DNA of 64,000 nucleotides from Calothrix sp. PCC 7507 (GCF_000316575.1 NC_019682.1:1674001-1738000), one strand, 5' to 3'. Counted from the stretch's first letter, positions 1 to 9,674 are shown. Notes: generated from the letters alone by a model not told the origin. Translations and numbers: made by a program.

Positions 1-230
1 GCCAGTCCCAGTGTCACCAGTCCTAAAATTCCCAAAGCCCAAGATTGAGAGCGGGATAGCTGTTCATCTGTGGCAGCATAAACAACAGGTGCAACCACGA
101 GGTTGAAACACATTGCTAAAAATAGATATAGCGGCAGCTTTTGACGACGCCATTGCCGCCAGATTTCGGTTATTTCTTCTAGTATTGGTGATGATTTGAG
201 TGCTAAAGTTCGGATTTGAACAGGTTTCAT
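1..230 (-). CDS. KdpF/KdpG-like small subunit of the Kdp K+-ATPase (partial, 3' end outside window)
   Basis: The reading frame begins at an ATG on the minus strand and runs off the left edge (about 76 codons visible). The protein starts MKPVQIRTLALKSSPILEE, has a hydrophobic segment near residues 36-52, and then a second one (WALGILGLVTLGL) resembling the KdpF transmembrane stretch. It begins 22 bases after kdpB ends, so it is very likely co-transcribed. In Anabaena Kdp operons a gene called kdpG sits between kdpB and kdpC, and the position and fused KdpF-like segment match that. KdpF stabilises the KdpABC complex in the plasma membrane. The role is inferred mainly from context. No strong ribosome binding site is visible. 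Confidence 0.7.
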   Translation of the reverse strand, partial: MKPVQIRTLALKSSPILEEITEIWRQWRRQKLPLYLFLAMCFNLVVAPVVYAATDEQLSRSQSWALGILGLVTLGL

Positions 231-252
231 AACAGTTATGAGTAGTCGAGAA

Positions 253-2397
253 TTAAGACAAAGGTAAGATAACATCAATGATTTTGATGGCGATGAAAGG
301 AGCAATAATCCCGCCAACGCCATAAATAAAGATGTTGCGTCGTAGTAGCTGATCTGCCGTTAGTGGCAAAAATTTCACACCTTTTAATGCCAAAGGAATC
401 AGCGCGGGGATAATCAAAGCATTATAGATTAATGCCGAGATAATGGCAGACTGGGCACTTTTCAGCCCCATAATATTCAGTGCGCCAATCCCCGCCGCTC
501 CAAAGATGGTGGGAATGATGGCAAAATACTTAGCAATGTCGTTGGCGATCGAAAATGTTGTTAATGCCCCACGGGTGATCAGCAGCTGTTTACCAATGGT
601 GACTAAGTCAATCAGTTTAGTGGGGTCAGAGTCTAAATCCACCATGTTGGCAGCTTCTTTAGCAGCTTGCGTCCCTGAGTTCATCGCCACGCCGACATTT
701 GCTTGAGCCAAGGCTGGCGCGTCATTAGTGCCATCCCCAGTCATGGCGACCAATTTTCCTTGGGATTGTTCAGAGCGAATCACCGCAATCTTATCTTCTG
801 GAGTCGCTTCGGCAATGAAATCATCAACTCCAGCTTCTTGAGCAATCACTGAAGCCGTAATCCGATTATCACCAGTCAACATGATGGTGCGAACACCCAT
901 CCGACGGAGTTGGTCAAACCTTTCCCGCAATCCAGGTTTCACAATATCCTTAAGATAGATAACGCCATAAATCTGGTCGTCTTGACAGACCGCTAAGGGT
1001 GTACCTCCTAATCGAGAAACTCGCTCATAGGCTGCATCTACATCATTAGGAACATTGCCTCCACGAGAACGGACAAACCCTTTAATGGCATCGACAGCTC
1101 CTTTGCGAACTTGTTTGCCACCAGGTAAATTAGTCCCACTCATGCGGGTTTTGGCGGAAAACTCCACACCTTCTAGTTGCTTGGTGTCGAAGTCTACCCC
1201 CACTTTATATGTTTCTGCTAGTCCCACAATTGACCTACCTTCTGGCGTATCGTCAAAAACGCTAGCAAGTAAGGAAATTCGCGCCACCTCTTCCACTGAA
1301 TAACTATTCAAAGGAATAAACTCATCGGCCATGCGGTTACCCAAGGTGATAGTACCCGTTTTATCCAGCACCAGAGTGTTGATGTCACCGCAGGCTTCTA
1401 CTGCTCGACCAGAGGTAGCGATGACGTTGAACTGAGCGACTCTATCCATCCCCGCAATGCCGATCGCACTTAGCAAACCACCGATGGTAGTGGGTATCAA
1501 AGCTACCAGTAGCGATATCAAGATGGCGACACTAGCACCAGCCCGTAAGCTGTTACCTGCTTCAGCCCCAAACACAGTACTGATAAAGCTGGCAATGTAG
1601 TTCACAAATGGAGTCATCGTTGCCACCACAATCAAGAATACCTGTGTCAGCACTGCTAGCAGCACTGTCAGGGCAATCTCGTTAGGAGTTTTACTCCGTT
1701 CTGCCCCTTCTACTAGGGAAATCATCCGGTCAATAAAGCCTTGACCGGGATTAGCGGTAATCCGAATCGTCAACTCATCGGAGAGTAGGCGGGTACCTCC
1801 GGTGACAGAACTAGCGATATCTGTACCTGGTTGTTTGAGTACAGGGGCAGATTCTCCAGTAATCGCCGACTCATCCACGGAGCCAATGCCCTGTATGACT
1901 TCACCATCAGCAGGAACCATATCACCGGCAATTACTTTCACTAAATCGCCCCGTCGCAGTTCTGTGGAATTGACTTTCTCAATCACACCATCAGGCATGA
2001 TTTTCCGGGCAACGGTATCAGATCGCGTGGCTCTCAGAGCGTCCGCTTGGGCTTTACCACGTCCTTCAGCTACAGCTTCGGCAAAGTTCGCAAAGACGAG
2101 GGTGAAAAATAAAATTAGGGTAATTAACCCGTTTAACAAGCGTTGCTGGTTGACATCTGCTTGGATTGTGCCAAACAAATTTGGGTCAAGGGTGACAAGA
2201 AATGTGACAATTGTCCCCACCCAAACAACAAACATCACCGGATTTTTGACAGTAATTCGTGGATCAAGCTTGAGAAATGACTCACGAATTGCTCTTTGAT
2301 ACAGTCCCCGCATGTCTGCCTTAGGGGTATGTTTGCGCGAGTCACGGGTTCCTTGGGTCATACGGGGAGACGATGATGGATCAAGATTAGCTGTCAT
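253..2397 (-). CDS. kdpB: KdpB, P-type ATPase subunit of the high-affinity K+ transporter
   Basis: This is the catalytic subunit of KdpFABC, which hydrolyses ATP to drive K+ uptake through KdpA across the plasma membrane. The 714-aa product has the P-type ATPase signatures: ITGES in the actuator domain, VLDKTGT with the phosphorylated Asp, and [12 protein letters not shown] in the hinge, with membrane helices before, between and after them. The first ~30 residues form a polar tail of a kind common in cyanobacterial KdpB. It lies between kdpA (143 bases upstream) and a KdpF/G-like gene 22 bases downstream. Length and motifs fit the family; I see no defect. Confidence 0.97.
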   Translation of the reverse strand: MTANLDPSSSPRMTQGTRDSRKHTPKADMRGLYQRAIRESFLKLDPRITVKNPVMFVVWVGTIVTFLVTLDPNLFGTIQADVNQQRLLNGLITLILFFTLVFANFAEAVAEGRGKAQADALRATRSDTVARKIMPDGVIEKVNSTELRRGDLVKVIAGDMVPADGEVIQGIGSVDESAITGESAPVLKQPGTDIASSVTGGTRLLSDELTIRITANPGQGFIDRMISLVEGAERSKTPNEIALTVLLAVLTQVFLIVVATMTPFVNYIASFISTVFGAEAGNSLRAGASVAILISLLVALIPTTIGGLLSAIGIAGMDRVAQFNVIATSGRAVEACGDINTLVLDKTGTITLGNRMADEFIPLNSYSVEEVARISLLASVFDDTPEGRSIVGLAETYKVGVDFDTKQLEGVEFSAKTRMSGTNLPGGKQVRKGAVDAIKGFVRSRGGNVPNDVDAAYERVSRLGGTPLAVCQDDQIYGVIYLKDIVKPGLRERFDQLRRMGVRTIMLTGDNRITASVIAQEAGVDDFIAEATPEDKIAVIRSEQSQGKLVAMTGDGTNDAPALAQANVGVAMNSGTQAAKEAANMVDLDSDPTKLIDLVTIGKQLLITRGALTTFSIANDIAKYFAIIPTIFGAAGIGALNIMGLKSAQSAIISALIYNALIIPALIPLALKGVKFLPLTADQLLRRNIFIYGVGGIIAPFIAIKIIDVILPLS

Positions 2398-2407
2398 AGA
2401 TTAAATT

Positions 2408-2441
2408 TGGGGATTAGGGAATGGGGAATTAGGGAATGGGG
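2408..2441. repeat. Heptanucleotide-type tandem repeat in the kdpA-kdpB spacer
   Basis: Units of GGGGATTAGGGAAT / GGGGAATTAGGGAAT follow one another just upstream of kdpB. Next to them (about 2480-2515) the segment AGCGCCCCTCTGCG occurs twice. Both are typical of Nostocales spacers. They may affect kdpB expression but show no recognisable terminator. Confidence 0.7.
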
Positions 2442-2540
2442 TACAAGGCCTCTACTAAATATCAAAGTTCAAAACCTCAGCGCCCCTCTGCGCTTCCCTC
2501 AGCGCCCCTCTGCGTTTCAAATAAAACCCTCTTATTTCGG

Positions 2541-4286
2541 TTACCCAATGCCTTTAGCAATCCAGAAAGCTTCACCAATGGGACCCAAAGCCAGCACTGG
2601 GAGAAATGTCAGTGCGCCTAGGATTAAAATCACGCCTGCGGTGACACCTGTAAATAGTCCGGTATTGGTTCTTAATGTCCCACTTGTTAAAGGCACAAGT
2701 TGTTTACGAGACATGCTGTCACAAAGTAGCAGCAGACCAAAAATGGGGATATAGCGACCTGCTAGTAAGCTGAAACAGGTACTCAAGTTCCACCACAGGG
2801 CGGTGACAGTTGTTTTTGCGCCTGTGGCGATCGCTAGTGGTGATGGTTGGGAATCGCCCAAACCTTCAAACCCAGAGCCATTATTAGCAGCAGCCGAGGC
2901 GTATTCATAAATCACTTGGGAAAAGCCGTGGAAGCCAGGATTACTAATCCCTGCCAGCTGTTCCGGGAATGCTAGGGTGATACCTGCGGGAATTAAAATA
3001 GCGATCGGGTGAACCATCAAAATCAAGAAACTGGCTAGCACTACCTCGCGCTTTTCAATCTTGCGTCCCAAAAATTCTGGTGTGCGTCCTACCATTAAGC
3101 CTGTAGCGAATACTGCCAGAATCAAGTAGGCAAATAAGTAAGCTGTTCCTGTCCCCTGTCCACCCCAGATAATTTGCAAAAACATATTAGAAAGGGTGAC
3201 AAAACCGCCGTTAGGCATGAAGGAATCGTGCAAGCTGTTGACAGCACCGCACATCGTACCAGTGGTGCTGACTGCGAATAGTATGGACTGTGCCCAACCA
3301 AACCGGACTTCCTTACCCTCTAGATTTGGTTGCTGACTGCCCAAAAGTGTATTGACAGCGGGATTGCCGTTGTATTCGCCGATCGCCGTGACTATGAGAA
3401 ATCCTAGATAAATCACACCAACCATACCGTAGACTAGCCAAGCTTGTTTGGTGTCGTTGGCAAACACACCGTATGTATAGATCAAGGCTGTAGGAATCGA
3501 TAGCATGGCCACAATCTGAATCAAATTAGAAAATCCGCTGGGATTCTCAAAGGGGTGTGCAGAGTTGATGGCGAAGAAGCCGCCGCCGTTCTCACCTAGC
3601 TGTTTGATAATTTCAAAGTGGGCAACCGGGCCACGGGCGATCGCCTGACTGATGTTAGGGTCTTCTAAGGTGGGAAATACAGCGGGCCCTGCTAATGTTT
3701 CGGGAACGCCTGATGCAATGAGAGCGATCGCCCCCACAATACAAATAGGCAATAAAATTCTGGTGATTGAGCGAATTAGGTCTACATAGAAGTTGCCTAA
3801 TGGTCTACCTGTTAACCCCCGAATAAAGGCAATCCCTACCGCTATACCCGTGGCTGCTGAAGTGAACATATGATATCCCAGTCCCCACATTTGACTGGCA
3901 TAGCTCATATAAGTTTCACCAGAATAGTGCTGCTGATTTGTATTAGTAATAAAAGAAATTGTGGTGTGCAGTGCTGTGTCCCATGTAGGCGCACCTATTT
4001 TTGTCGGGTTGAGGGGCAGCCATCCCTGACTCATAATAATGAGAAATATCAGCAATCCCATCGCTATATTGCTATATAGAATTGCCCGTGCATATTGCCA
4101 ACCCGTCATGTTTTCTTTGGTTTTCACACCAACTAACGAATAAAGTACTCGTTCAACCGGGTTCAAAATTAAATCGAGAACCGTACTTTGCTCCAGAAAA
4201 ACACGGGCTATATATTTACCAAAAAAAGGAGTAATTGCTACCACAATTAGTAGCGTTAATGCAATTTGAATCCATCCTTGTAACAT
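2541..4286 (-). CDS. kdpA: KdpA, K+-translocating subunit of the Kdp ATPase
   Basis: KdpA is the channel-like membrane subunit that binds and conducts K+ in the KdpFABC complex. The 581-aa product is hydrophobic throughout and has selectivity-filter-type loops, for example [19 protein letters not shown] and [16 protein letters not shown], plus the conserved stretch around [15 protein letters not shown] is preceded by a long intergenic region that should hold the operon promoter. First gene of the visible operon kdpA-kdpB-kdpF/G. Length is normal for the family. Confidence 0.97.
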   Translation of the reverse strand: MLQGWIQIALTLLIVVAITPFFGKYIARVFLEQSTVLDLILNPVERVLYSLVGVKTKENMTGWQYARAILYSNIAMGLLIFLIIMSQGWLPLNPTKIGAPTWDTALHTTISFITNTNQQHYSGETYMSYASQMWGLGYHMFTSAATGIAVGIAFIRGLTGRPLGNFYVDLIRSITRILLPICIVGAIALIASGVPETLAGPAVFPTLEDPNISQAIARGPVAHFEIIKQLGENGGGFFAINSAHPFENPSGFSNLIQIVAMLSIPTALIYTYGVFANDTKQAWLVYGMVGVIYLGFLIVTAIGEYNGNPAVNTLLGSQQPNLEGKEVRFGWAQSILFAVSTTGTMCGAVNSLHDSFMPNGGFVTLSNMFLQIIWGGQGTGTAYLFAYLILAVFATGLMVGRTPEFLGRKIEKREVVLASFLILMVHPIAILIPAGITLAFPEQLAGISNPGFHGFSQVIYEYASAAANNGSGFEGLGDSQPSPLAIATGAKTTVTALWWNLSTCFSLLAGRYIPIFGLLLLCDSMSRKQLVPLTSGTLRTNTGLFTGVTAGVILILGALTFLPVLALGPIGEAFWIAKGIG

Positions 4287-4726
4287 GAGTTAATCTAACC
4301 CCGACATCAGTAAACTAGTACCATCAATAGTTTTGAAATACACGTAGTAGAACTGACTGTTGACGGTTATCAGTCATCAGTCTCAGTCATCAGGTAAATG
4401 TACAAGTTAAATGCGTAACAGCTTATTAAGTTCTTTACAAATTAATCATGAGGTTATTTTGCTCAAAAAACAAGGTATAAAGTGATATTTTAACCTCGTC
4501 TACTAAGATATATATACTTACATCAATAGAATAATTGAGAGCGTTTATAAACATCTATATCTACAGATATAGAGAACTCCTATTTGAGTTTTGAAAAAGC
4601 TCACTACACCTCTGCCGCCATTCTTACAAGAGTACCTATTACCTATTTCCTATAGGAATCTGGCTTGATTCCTGAAAAAATCTAAGTATCTGTAGGGCGC
4701 TTTATCATGGTTTTTTCAGGCAATGC
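4287..4726. other. Intergenic region upstream of the kdp operon
   Basis: About 440 bases of AT-rich sequence without a convincing gene. It presumably carries the kdp promoter reading leftwards. A short repeated motif (TCAGTCATCAGTCTCAGTCATCAG, broken as units of CAGTCAT) lies near 4358-4392. I could not recognise a riboswitch or operator. Confidence 0.4.
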
Positions 4727-4960
4727 CTAGGCTGTTGACTTTGATGGAATTTCCCGGTTTTTGGTTCACGCTACTTTTCTTTTGTGTCATTGCGTAGGCG
4801 AAGCCTTCCTGTAGGGTACGGAGCGTTCGACGAAGTCGTTCTCGTACCCCGTAGGGGATCTTGCTACGCGTAGCGTCTCCGTCAGGAGAAGAGTAGCAAT
4901 GACTAGACATATTTTGCCTGATTTTTTAATTGCTAAAAAGGCACAGAGTCAACACCCTAG
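4727..4960. mobile_element. MITE-like element, family M1 copy 1 (CTAG-flanked)
   Basis: The left end GCTGTTGACTTTGATGG and the inverted right end GGTGTTGACTCTGTGCC form imperfect terminal inverted repeats. The element (4731-4956) is flanked on both sides by CTAG (4727-4730 and 4957-4960), the likely target duplication. A second copy in opposite orientation lies at 56554-56717. No transposase is encoded. A different palindromic repeat (4786-4903) sits inside it. The 64-codon ORF across it looks like a by-product of the repeats. Confidence 0.75.
4786..4903. repeat. Nested palindromic repeat bounded by GTCATTGC/GCAATGAC
   Basis: A 118-bp block rich in short palindromes (such as CTACGCGTAGCG and CGTACCCCGTAGGGGATC) with inverted ends GTCATTGC and GCAATGAC. 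It sits inside the M1 element. A related block with similar ends lies at 37465-37624. Such repeats are common in Nostoc spacers. Confidence 0.6.
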
Positions 4961-5050
4961 GCTATGGCCTGCCTACATACTATTTCAAAAATCAAATACT
5001 AGTCCTATATTGCCTATTGCCTGCTTACGCAAACCATTATTCCAGGCATA

Positions 5051-5081
5051 AATAAAAAAGGTTTGGCTCATCACCAAACCT
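5051..5081 (-). terminator. Terminator-like hairpin 3 (distal)
   Basis: Stem AGGTTTGG / CCAAACCT with a short loop, followed on the minus strand by CTTTTTTATT. It has the form of a Rho-independent terminator, but lies ~630 bases past the phosphatase stop. Confidence 0.5.
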
Positions 5082-5332
5082 CTATATAAATCCAGTGCAT
5101 AACAACATCCCGAATTAATTTACCTTTTATTTTTTAGATTGGTCATCTTCCTAAAGGATGTGTCCAAATCTGCTAAAACCTGATAGGACGTTAACCAGAA
5201 TTACCCAGTCAATATTTAGACGATGCCAAGCTAAAATGCCAGCGCCTATTTCCCTAAATATAAACAATATTTATATGATATGGAAGTTGTCAATACAGGC
5301 AAATTAACAATTAAAAATTCACAACAGTATCT

Positions 5333-5360
5333 AAAATAAAGGACGGGTTTTACCCCGTCC
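5333..5360 (-). terminator. Terminator-like hairpin 2
   Basis: Perfect stem GGACGGG / CCCGTCC followed on the minus strand by a T-rich tract (TTTATTTT). The second of three leftward terminators after the alkaline phosphatase gene. Confidence 0.55.
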
Positions 5361-5561
5361 CATAGCTTGAAAGTGGCAATACACCCTGGACTCTGGAAAA
5401 AATACACAAATAAAATTCAATAGGTTGTGAGGATTACCAAGTAAACAAACATAAGGAACGGTTATGTATTCCGTGTTCAATGTTGTAACTAAAGTTAATC
5501 CTAGCAATTCTTATCAAGATATCACAGCCAGATTTTCATAAGTTGCCAAAATGCCGAATAG

Positions 5562-5596
5562 TTAAAAACAAAAAAGACGGGTAAAATCCCGTCTTT
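5562..5596 (-). terminator. Rho-independent terminator of the alkaline phosphatase gene
   Basis: A 9-bp perfect stem AAAGACGGG / CCCGTCTTT with a 6-nt loop (5573-5596). On the minus strand it is followed by TTTTGTTTTT. It lies ~110 bases after the phosphatase stop codon and reads in the same direction. Confidence 0.75.
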
Positions 5597-5707
5597 CGTA
5601 TGACCAGTAAAAACATCTTAGTAATGTCTGCAATATATCAACCTACTCTGATAGCAAGTTGCCAAAATGCCAAATAGTCAAAAATCAAACAGATGGATTG
5701 ACTTTAA

Positions 5708-8023
5708 TTACGCAAAAACAAACTGGCTAGAACTATTCAGATTTAAGCTGCTGGCTTGAATATCATTGAGAACTGCCAAAGTTTTACCGTTAAAAGCAAT
5801 ATCAGTATTGTCGCCTACCTGATTTAATTTGAGAGTAGATGCAGAAATACCTAAACTCTTGCTACCCAAGAAACCAATGACATCAATACCAATCTGGAAG
5901 TCAACGATAGTGTTAGCAGTAGCAGGTAGTTCGGTGCTGACAATCCAGAATTGGTCAGCGCCAGCATCACCAACAATCAAATTACCACCACCAGATTGTA
6001 CATAGAATTTGTCGTTACCATTACCACCACTAGCGCGGTCATCTTTACCCAAGTAGAAGATGTCGTCACCGTCGCCACCAGACAGGCGATTACCACCCTG
6101 AGCATCAGTAGCATCAAAGATGTCATCTCCAGAACCACCGAAAGCTCTATCTTTGCGACTGACATAGATGATGTCATCACCGCTACCTGTGTTGATGCGG
6201 TTTTGACGAGCATTGTTGTAGAAACTCAAATCGACTTCGTCATTACCTGCGCCTGTGAATACGGTGTCATGAACACCACCTAAATCTACACCTGCGATTA
6301 AAGTTTCACCAGCAACAGTTCCAGAAACCAATTTTCCTTGGTCTGCTTCTGTGATTGAAGCCAGCATGGTTTGGTAAATGTGGGTTTGATCGTTTAAACC
6401 CTGAATTCCGGGAATTTGATAACCATAGGCTTCATAGCCTTTACCAACTAAGCTATCTAACACTTCCGAACCAGCGCCTTGGTAGTAAACAGGTACTGGA
6501 CGGTTGGAATGGCTTCCCCAACCATACTTGACATTGGGGTCTGACCCCCAGTAATGTCCTACTTCTGATGATTTGTCGAGGTCGGTTAAGGCCTGAGCGC
6601 CTTTAGTTTGTAATAAAGTAGGAAATTCAGGGTTCAGGGTGAGGTAGTGGTCATGGTCAGCAGTAACGATGAGGAGGTTTTCTTCCCATCCACCATTTTT
6701 GTTGATCCAGTCAATGACAGACCCGACTGATTTGTCGAAGTCCAACGTGGTACCGATGAGGTTGTCTATGTTGTCATCATGAGCAGACCAGTCAATGTCT
6801 CCACCTTCAATCATTAACCAGAAACCGTCAGGGTCTTTACCCAGTACATTTAATGCAGCCTTTGTGAGGTCATTCAGGGTGGGGTTTTGGTTGCGTTCTG
6901 TGGCGATAAATTGAGCATCTGTTTCACCAGGCTTTAAGGGACGCTTGGTGTCTACTTTGGCGTTGTCTCCTTGGTTAGCGAAAACGCTAAACATGTCCAG
7001 ACCCGTGGTGCTGTAATCGCCGTTAGCAGAACTTACGGGTAAGTTACCATTTTGACCACGAGCGCCGTAAAGACCGAGGAGGCGATCGCCTTTTTCTGGA
7101 TCAAGCGTCGCTGCAGTGTCAGCTAGTTTCTGCGCTGCGTCTTGTCCCCGTTCTAAAAAGGTGTAATCGTAGCGGTTGGTGGTTGGTTTAGTGCTGAGTT
7201 CTTTGTAGGTATCTTTACCAATAAATTCATTGCTTGTATTTGGCTCAACCCCTACTGGTAATGGATCTCCAGGTGTAGAAAGTGGGTGTCCACCACCAAG
7301 TATGACTGTCGGTTGATAAACCCGCAGTTCCTGTTGGAGAATGTTATCGAGTGAAGGAAAGTCAGCATCATATTTGTTGCGACGATTAACGTTAGCCGCA
7401 GCTGCACCCGGGGTAGCGTGGTCGATGGGAACTGAACTGACTAAACCAGTAGATTTACCGATACCAGTCGCAGTTGCTAAAATCGATTCTAGGGGGTCTT
7501 CAAAAATATCTACGCCGATAGCGTTGTTGTAGCTCTTGACTCCGGTGTACAGAGTTGTTGCGGTGTTTGCAGAGTCTGGATAGCTGTTCTTGATGTATTC
7601 ACGGTCAGTACCAGGTGTCCAAGGGTTAATACCACCCTTAATAGGGTCATAACCTACTAAGTTACCAACAGCACCATCACTGACTTTTGCGCCACCACTG
7701 GCGGTAGTACCTGGGTTAAAAGCTGGATTAAATTGGAAACCAGCGCGAACTGGGCTTTCTCCGGTATCGGGATCTGTACCATCAAGGGCTGAGTTACCAG
7801 TACTAAACACTCCGTTGCTATCGGCGATCGTTGTCCCGTATGTGGTTACTAAACCGTAGCCTGTGAGGGTTTGAAAGTTAAGTCCGGTTCCCTCACCTTT
7901 TGTGTAAAAGTCATTCAGAGTTGCGCCTGTTTTACCATCTTGAATTTGCTTGTAGATAGCAGCAGTGCGAGCCATTTCCCAGCCCATACCATCGCCAATC
8001 ATGATGATCACGTTCTTAGCCAT
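5708..8023 (-). CDS. Alkaline phosphatase (PhoA superfamily) with C-terminal hemolysin-type Ca2+-binding repeats
   Basis: Phosphomonoesterase that would release phosphate from organic esters outside the cell. Visible motifs: MIGDGMG (metal Asp), DSANTATTLYTG with the nucleophile Ser, DHATPGAAAAN, IEGGDIDWSAHDDN and TADHDHY as metal ligands. The last ~150 residues carry RTX-like glycine/aspartate nonapeptides (GAGNDEVDL, GSGDDIIYV, GGSGDDIFD, GGDGDDIFY), which bind Ca2+ and usually go with type I secretion. I place the start at MAKNVIIM: AGGGAGA lies 8-14 bases upstream. An upstream in-frame ATG at 8131 would add 36 hydrophobic residues but lacks a binding site. With the shorter start there is no signal peptide, consistent with RTX export. 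Terminators follow the gene. Confidence 0.92.
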   Translation of the reverse strand: MAKNVIIMIGDGMGWEMARTAAIYKQIQDGKTGATLNDFYTKGEGTGLNFQTLTGYGLVTTYGTTIADSNGVFSTGNSALDGTDPDTGESPVRAGFQFNPAFNPGTTASGGAKVSDGAVGNLVGYDPIKGGINPWTPGTDREYIKNSYPDSANTATTLYTGVKSYNNAIGVDIFEDPLESILATATGIGKSTGLVSSVPIDHATPGAAAANVNRRNKYDADFPSLDNILQQELRVYQPTVILGGGHPLSTPGDPLPVGVEPNTSNEFIGKDTYKELSTKPTTNRYDYTFLERGQDAAQKLADTAATLDPEKGDRLLGLYGARGQNGNLPVSSANGDYSTTGLDMFSVFANQGDNAKVDTKRPLKPGETDAQFIATERNQNPTLNDLTKAALNVLGKDPDGFWLMIEGGDIDWSAHDDNIDNLIGTTLDFDKSVGSVIDWINKNGGWEENLLIVTADHDHYLTLNPEFPTLLQTKGAQALTDLDKSSEVGHYWGSDPNVKYGWGSHSNRPVPVYYQGAGSEVLDSLVGKGYEAYGYQIPGIQGLNDQTHIYQTMLASITEADQGKLVSGTVAGETLIAGVDLGGVHDTVFTGAGNDEVDLSFYNNARQNRINTGSGDDIIYVSRKDRAFGGSGDDIFDATDAQGGNRLSGGDGDDIFYLGKDDRASGGNGNDKFYVQSGGGNLIVGDAGADQFWIVSTELPATANTIVDFQIGIDVIGFLGSKSLGISASTLKLNQVGDNTDIAFNGKTLAVLNDIQASSLNLNSSSQFVFA

Positions 8024-8131
8024 GAAAGGTAGTCTCCCTATATTTAACTGCTGAGATATTTTGAAAGCCAGTGGATGGAAAAAAATTACTACGGCGAGAA
8101 CAAAACTAATAATTTTTAGGTACAAAATCAT

Positions 8132-8574
8132 GATTAGTCTGTAAGTTAATTGACGAGTAATTGTAGGTTAATTAACAGGCTTAAACAATTACTACAAATC
8201 ACATCTCACCCTAAAAATTAGGCATCACAACTGGCAACAAAAATCACTTGTCAGTTACATAGATATATGGCAAAAGTTGTGAAAAAATTGTGGTGTGGTT
8301 AAGAAGTCATATTATCGCTAGCTTTTTTCATTATTTGCGATCGCACTAAAATTAAAGCTAATTTTTTTAAATATAAATTTAAGTTAGCCTTAAACTTAAA
8401 ATAAACTTGAGAGAAATCTATTAGCTTAAAACCAGCATCCTGCATAAAATTTGGGCATTGGGCAATGCTGAAAAATGGCTGATTTACAATATTTTACATA
8501 ATTTGCTGAATCTCTCTCTACTCTACTTAGCTCAATGAACGAAAATGATTCTTATTAATGTTAGGATTTGTGGA
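8132..8574. other. AT-rich region upstream of the alkaline phosphatase gene
   Basis: No gene seen. It should hold the phosphatase promoter (minus strand). Pho-box-like half sites (TTAACCT/CTTAACCA) occur on the minus strand at about 8168-8190 and 8296-8303, but their spacing does not fit the usual 11-bp repeat, so PhoB control is only a guess. Confidence 0.3.
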
Positions 8575-8690
8575 TATAGCGATTCCCACATTGGTGAGGT
8601 ACAGACAAAAATAATTAACCGCTGATAGAAGAGGATGGACGCGGATAAACGCAGATAAATTTGTACCTCACCAGACTAGAAAATGCTATA
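8575..8690. mobile_element. MITE-like element, family M3 copy 1 (TATAGC...GGTGAGGTACA ends)
   Basis: The ends are inverted over about 28 bases: TATAGCGATTCCC plus TTGGTGAGGTACA on the left, and GCTATA preceded by TGTACCTCACCAGA on the right. The interior has the common spacer repeat GCGGATAAACGCAGATAAA. A second element with the same ends but a different interior lies at 53613-53753. No coding capacity. Confidence 0.6.
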
Positions 8691-8803
8691 AATAGGGCTT
8701 GCTGAAAAAATGCCAACAAGTTGCGCTCTTTGGATATCAGGCCTGAGAAAGATATTCAGGTGCAAGAAAAAGGGCGAGAATAATCCAAAAGGCTTGCATC
8801 TTC

Positions 8804-9082
8804 GTGACCAGTAGCACCACTGATGTCATTAGTAACTATGCACCGATAGGTATCCGTGAAGAATCTCCCACTGTAGAAGCGATTTTAGAAGCAGTAGACA
8901 GTAAGCTAGACAATAAACTAGCCGAACTAGAGGAACTGGAAGCTATCCGCGATCGCATCCTGAAGAACTGGCGCACAGCAAAGGCTCCTGAGAAAAGGGA
9001 ACGGATTAAGGAAGCATTGGACAGGTTTATTGAGGCATTAGAAGATGACGCAAGCATTACAAAAAATAGTTACATTCGATGA
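8804..9082 (+). CDS. Small charged helical protein overlapping a Uma2 nuclease gene
   Basis: A 92-aa ORF from a GTG start; I do not recognise a family. The middle (about residues 22-80) is rich in Glu, Lys, Leu and Ala and should form long helices or a coiled coil (LDNKLAELEELEAIRDRIL, EKRERIKEALDRFIEALED). Its last 38 bases overlap the start of the downstream Uma2-type gene, so the two are probably translationally coupled. It could be an antitoxin-like or accessory partner, but that rests on position only. ATG alternatives are absent nearby. Confidence 0.55.
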   Translation: MTSSTTDVISNYAPIGIREESPTVEAILEAVDSKLDNKLAELEELEAIRDRILKNWRTAKAPEKRERIKEALDRFIEALEDDASITKNSYIR

Positions 9083-9674
9083 ATTTTTACAATTTTTAGA
9101 ATCGCAACCAGAAAATATTCGTTACGAATTGCACGATGGAGATATTATTCAAATGCCTCCACCATCAGGGAAGCACGAGTTAATTGTGGCTTTTTTAACA
9201 GCACTATTAGGTTATGAATGCCTACGACTAAAACTTTTTTACGGTATACCAAAAACCGCTACAGTGAAGCCAGAAAATAAAACCTCAGGGTACTTTCCAG
9301 ATGTTTTATTAATGAATTTTTCCAACTTGGACAATGAAGCACTATGGGAAAAACAATCAATCCTTAGTAAACCAGAATCAATACCATTGGTGATTGAAGT
9401 CGTTAGCACTAATTGGAGAGATGATTATCACAAAAAGTTTGCTGATTACGAAGAGATGGGTATTCAAGAATATTGGATTGTAGATTATGCCGCTTTGGGT
9501 AGCAAAGAGTTGATCGGCGATCCTAAACAGCCGACAATCACAATTTACTTTTTAAGTGATGAAGGTGAATATAGGGGAAAACAATTTAGAGGAACCGAGC
9601 GCATACAATCCCCTACATTTCCAGATTTGAATCTGACTGTAGAACAAATTTTTTCAGCCCGTTACCAACTTTAA
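9045..9674 (+). CDS. Uma2 family (DUF820) putative restriction-fold endonuclease
   Basis: Uma2/DUF820 proteins have a PD-(D/E)XK nuclease fold, are hugely expanded in cyanobacteria, and are mostly of unknown function. The 209-aa protein shows the expected blocks: YELHDGDIIQMPPPSGKHE at the N-terminus, SGYFPDVLLMN with the active-site Asp, and PLVIEVVSTNWRDDYHKKFADYEEMGIQEYWIVDY with Glu and Lys of the ExK element and the closing WIVDY strand. The start ATG lies inside the preceding gene. Length is typical and all core residues are present. Confidence 0.88.
   Translation: MTQALQKIVTFDEFLQFLESQPENIRYELHDGDIIQMPPPSGKHELIVAFLTALLGYECLRLKLFYGIPKTATVKPENKTSGYFPDVLLMNFSNLDNEALWEKQSILSKPESIPLVIEVVSTNWRDDYHKKFADYEEMGIQEYWIVDYAALGSKELIGDPKQPTITIYFLSDEGEYRGKQFRGTERIQSPTFPDLNLTVEQIFSARYQL

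Larger units (their letters stand above)
4961..5707. other. Repeat-rich intergenic region downstream of the alkaline phosphatase gene
   Basis: About 750 bases with no supported gene. It contains three hairpins that read as terminators on the minus strand (listed separately), and a ~30-bp near-duplicate beginning AGTTGCCAAAATGCC at about 5541 and 5656. A segment at 4981-5008 (TTTCAAAAATCAAATACTAG) recurs near 23031 and, diverged, near 53862. Confidence 0.5.

Noticed and set aside
443-2299. Plus-strand ORFs opposite kdpB (443-706, 1055-1303, 1802-2299)
   Set aside because: Shadows of the strongly supported kdpB frame; no family features.
4287-4726. c-di-AMP (ydaO-type) riboswitch upstream of kdpA
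   Set aside because: I looked for the conserved core sequences and could not find them; the region is AT-rich without the expected GC-rich stems.
4716-4910. 64-codon minus-strand ORF (MSSHCYSSPDGDATRSKIPY)
   Set aside because: It is translated spacer-repeat sequence across the M1 element and its nested palindromes; the LRRTLRTLQEGFAYAMT-like peptide is typical of such repeats read in frame.
8132-8574. Pho box upstream of the alkaline phosphatase
   Set aside because: Only isolated half-site resemblance; spacing does not match the tandem 8-bp repeats with 3-bp gaps known in cyanobacteria.
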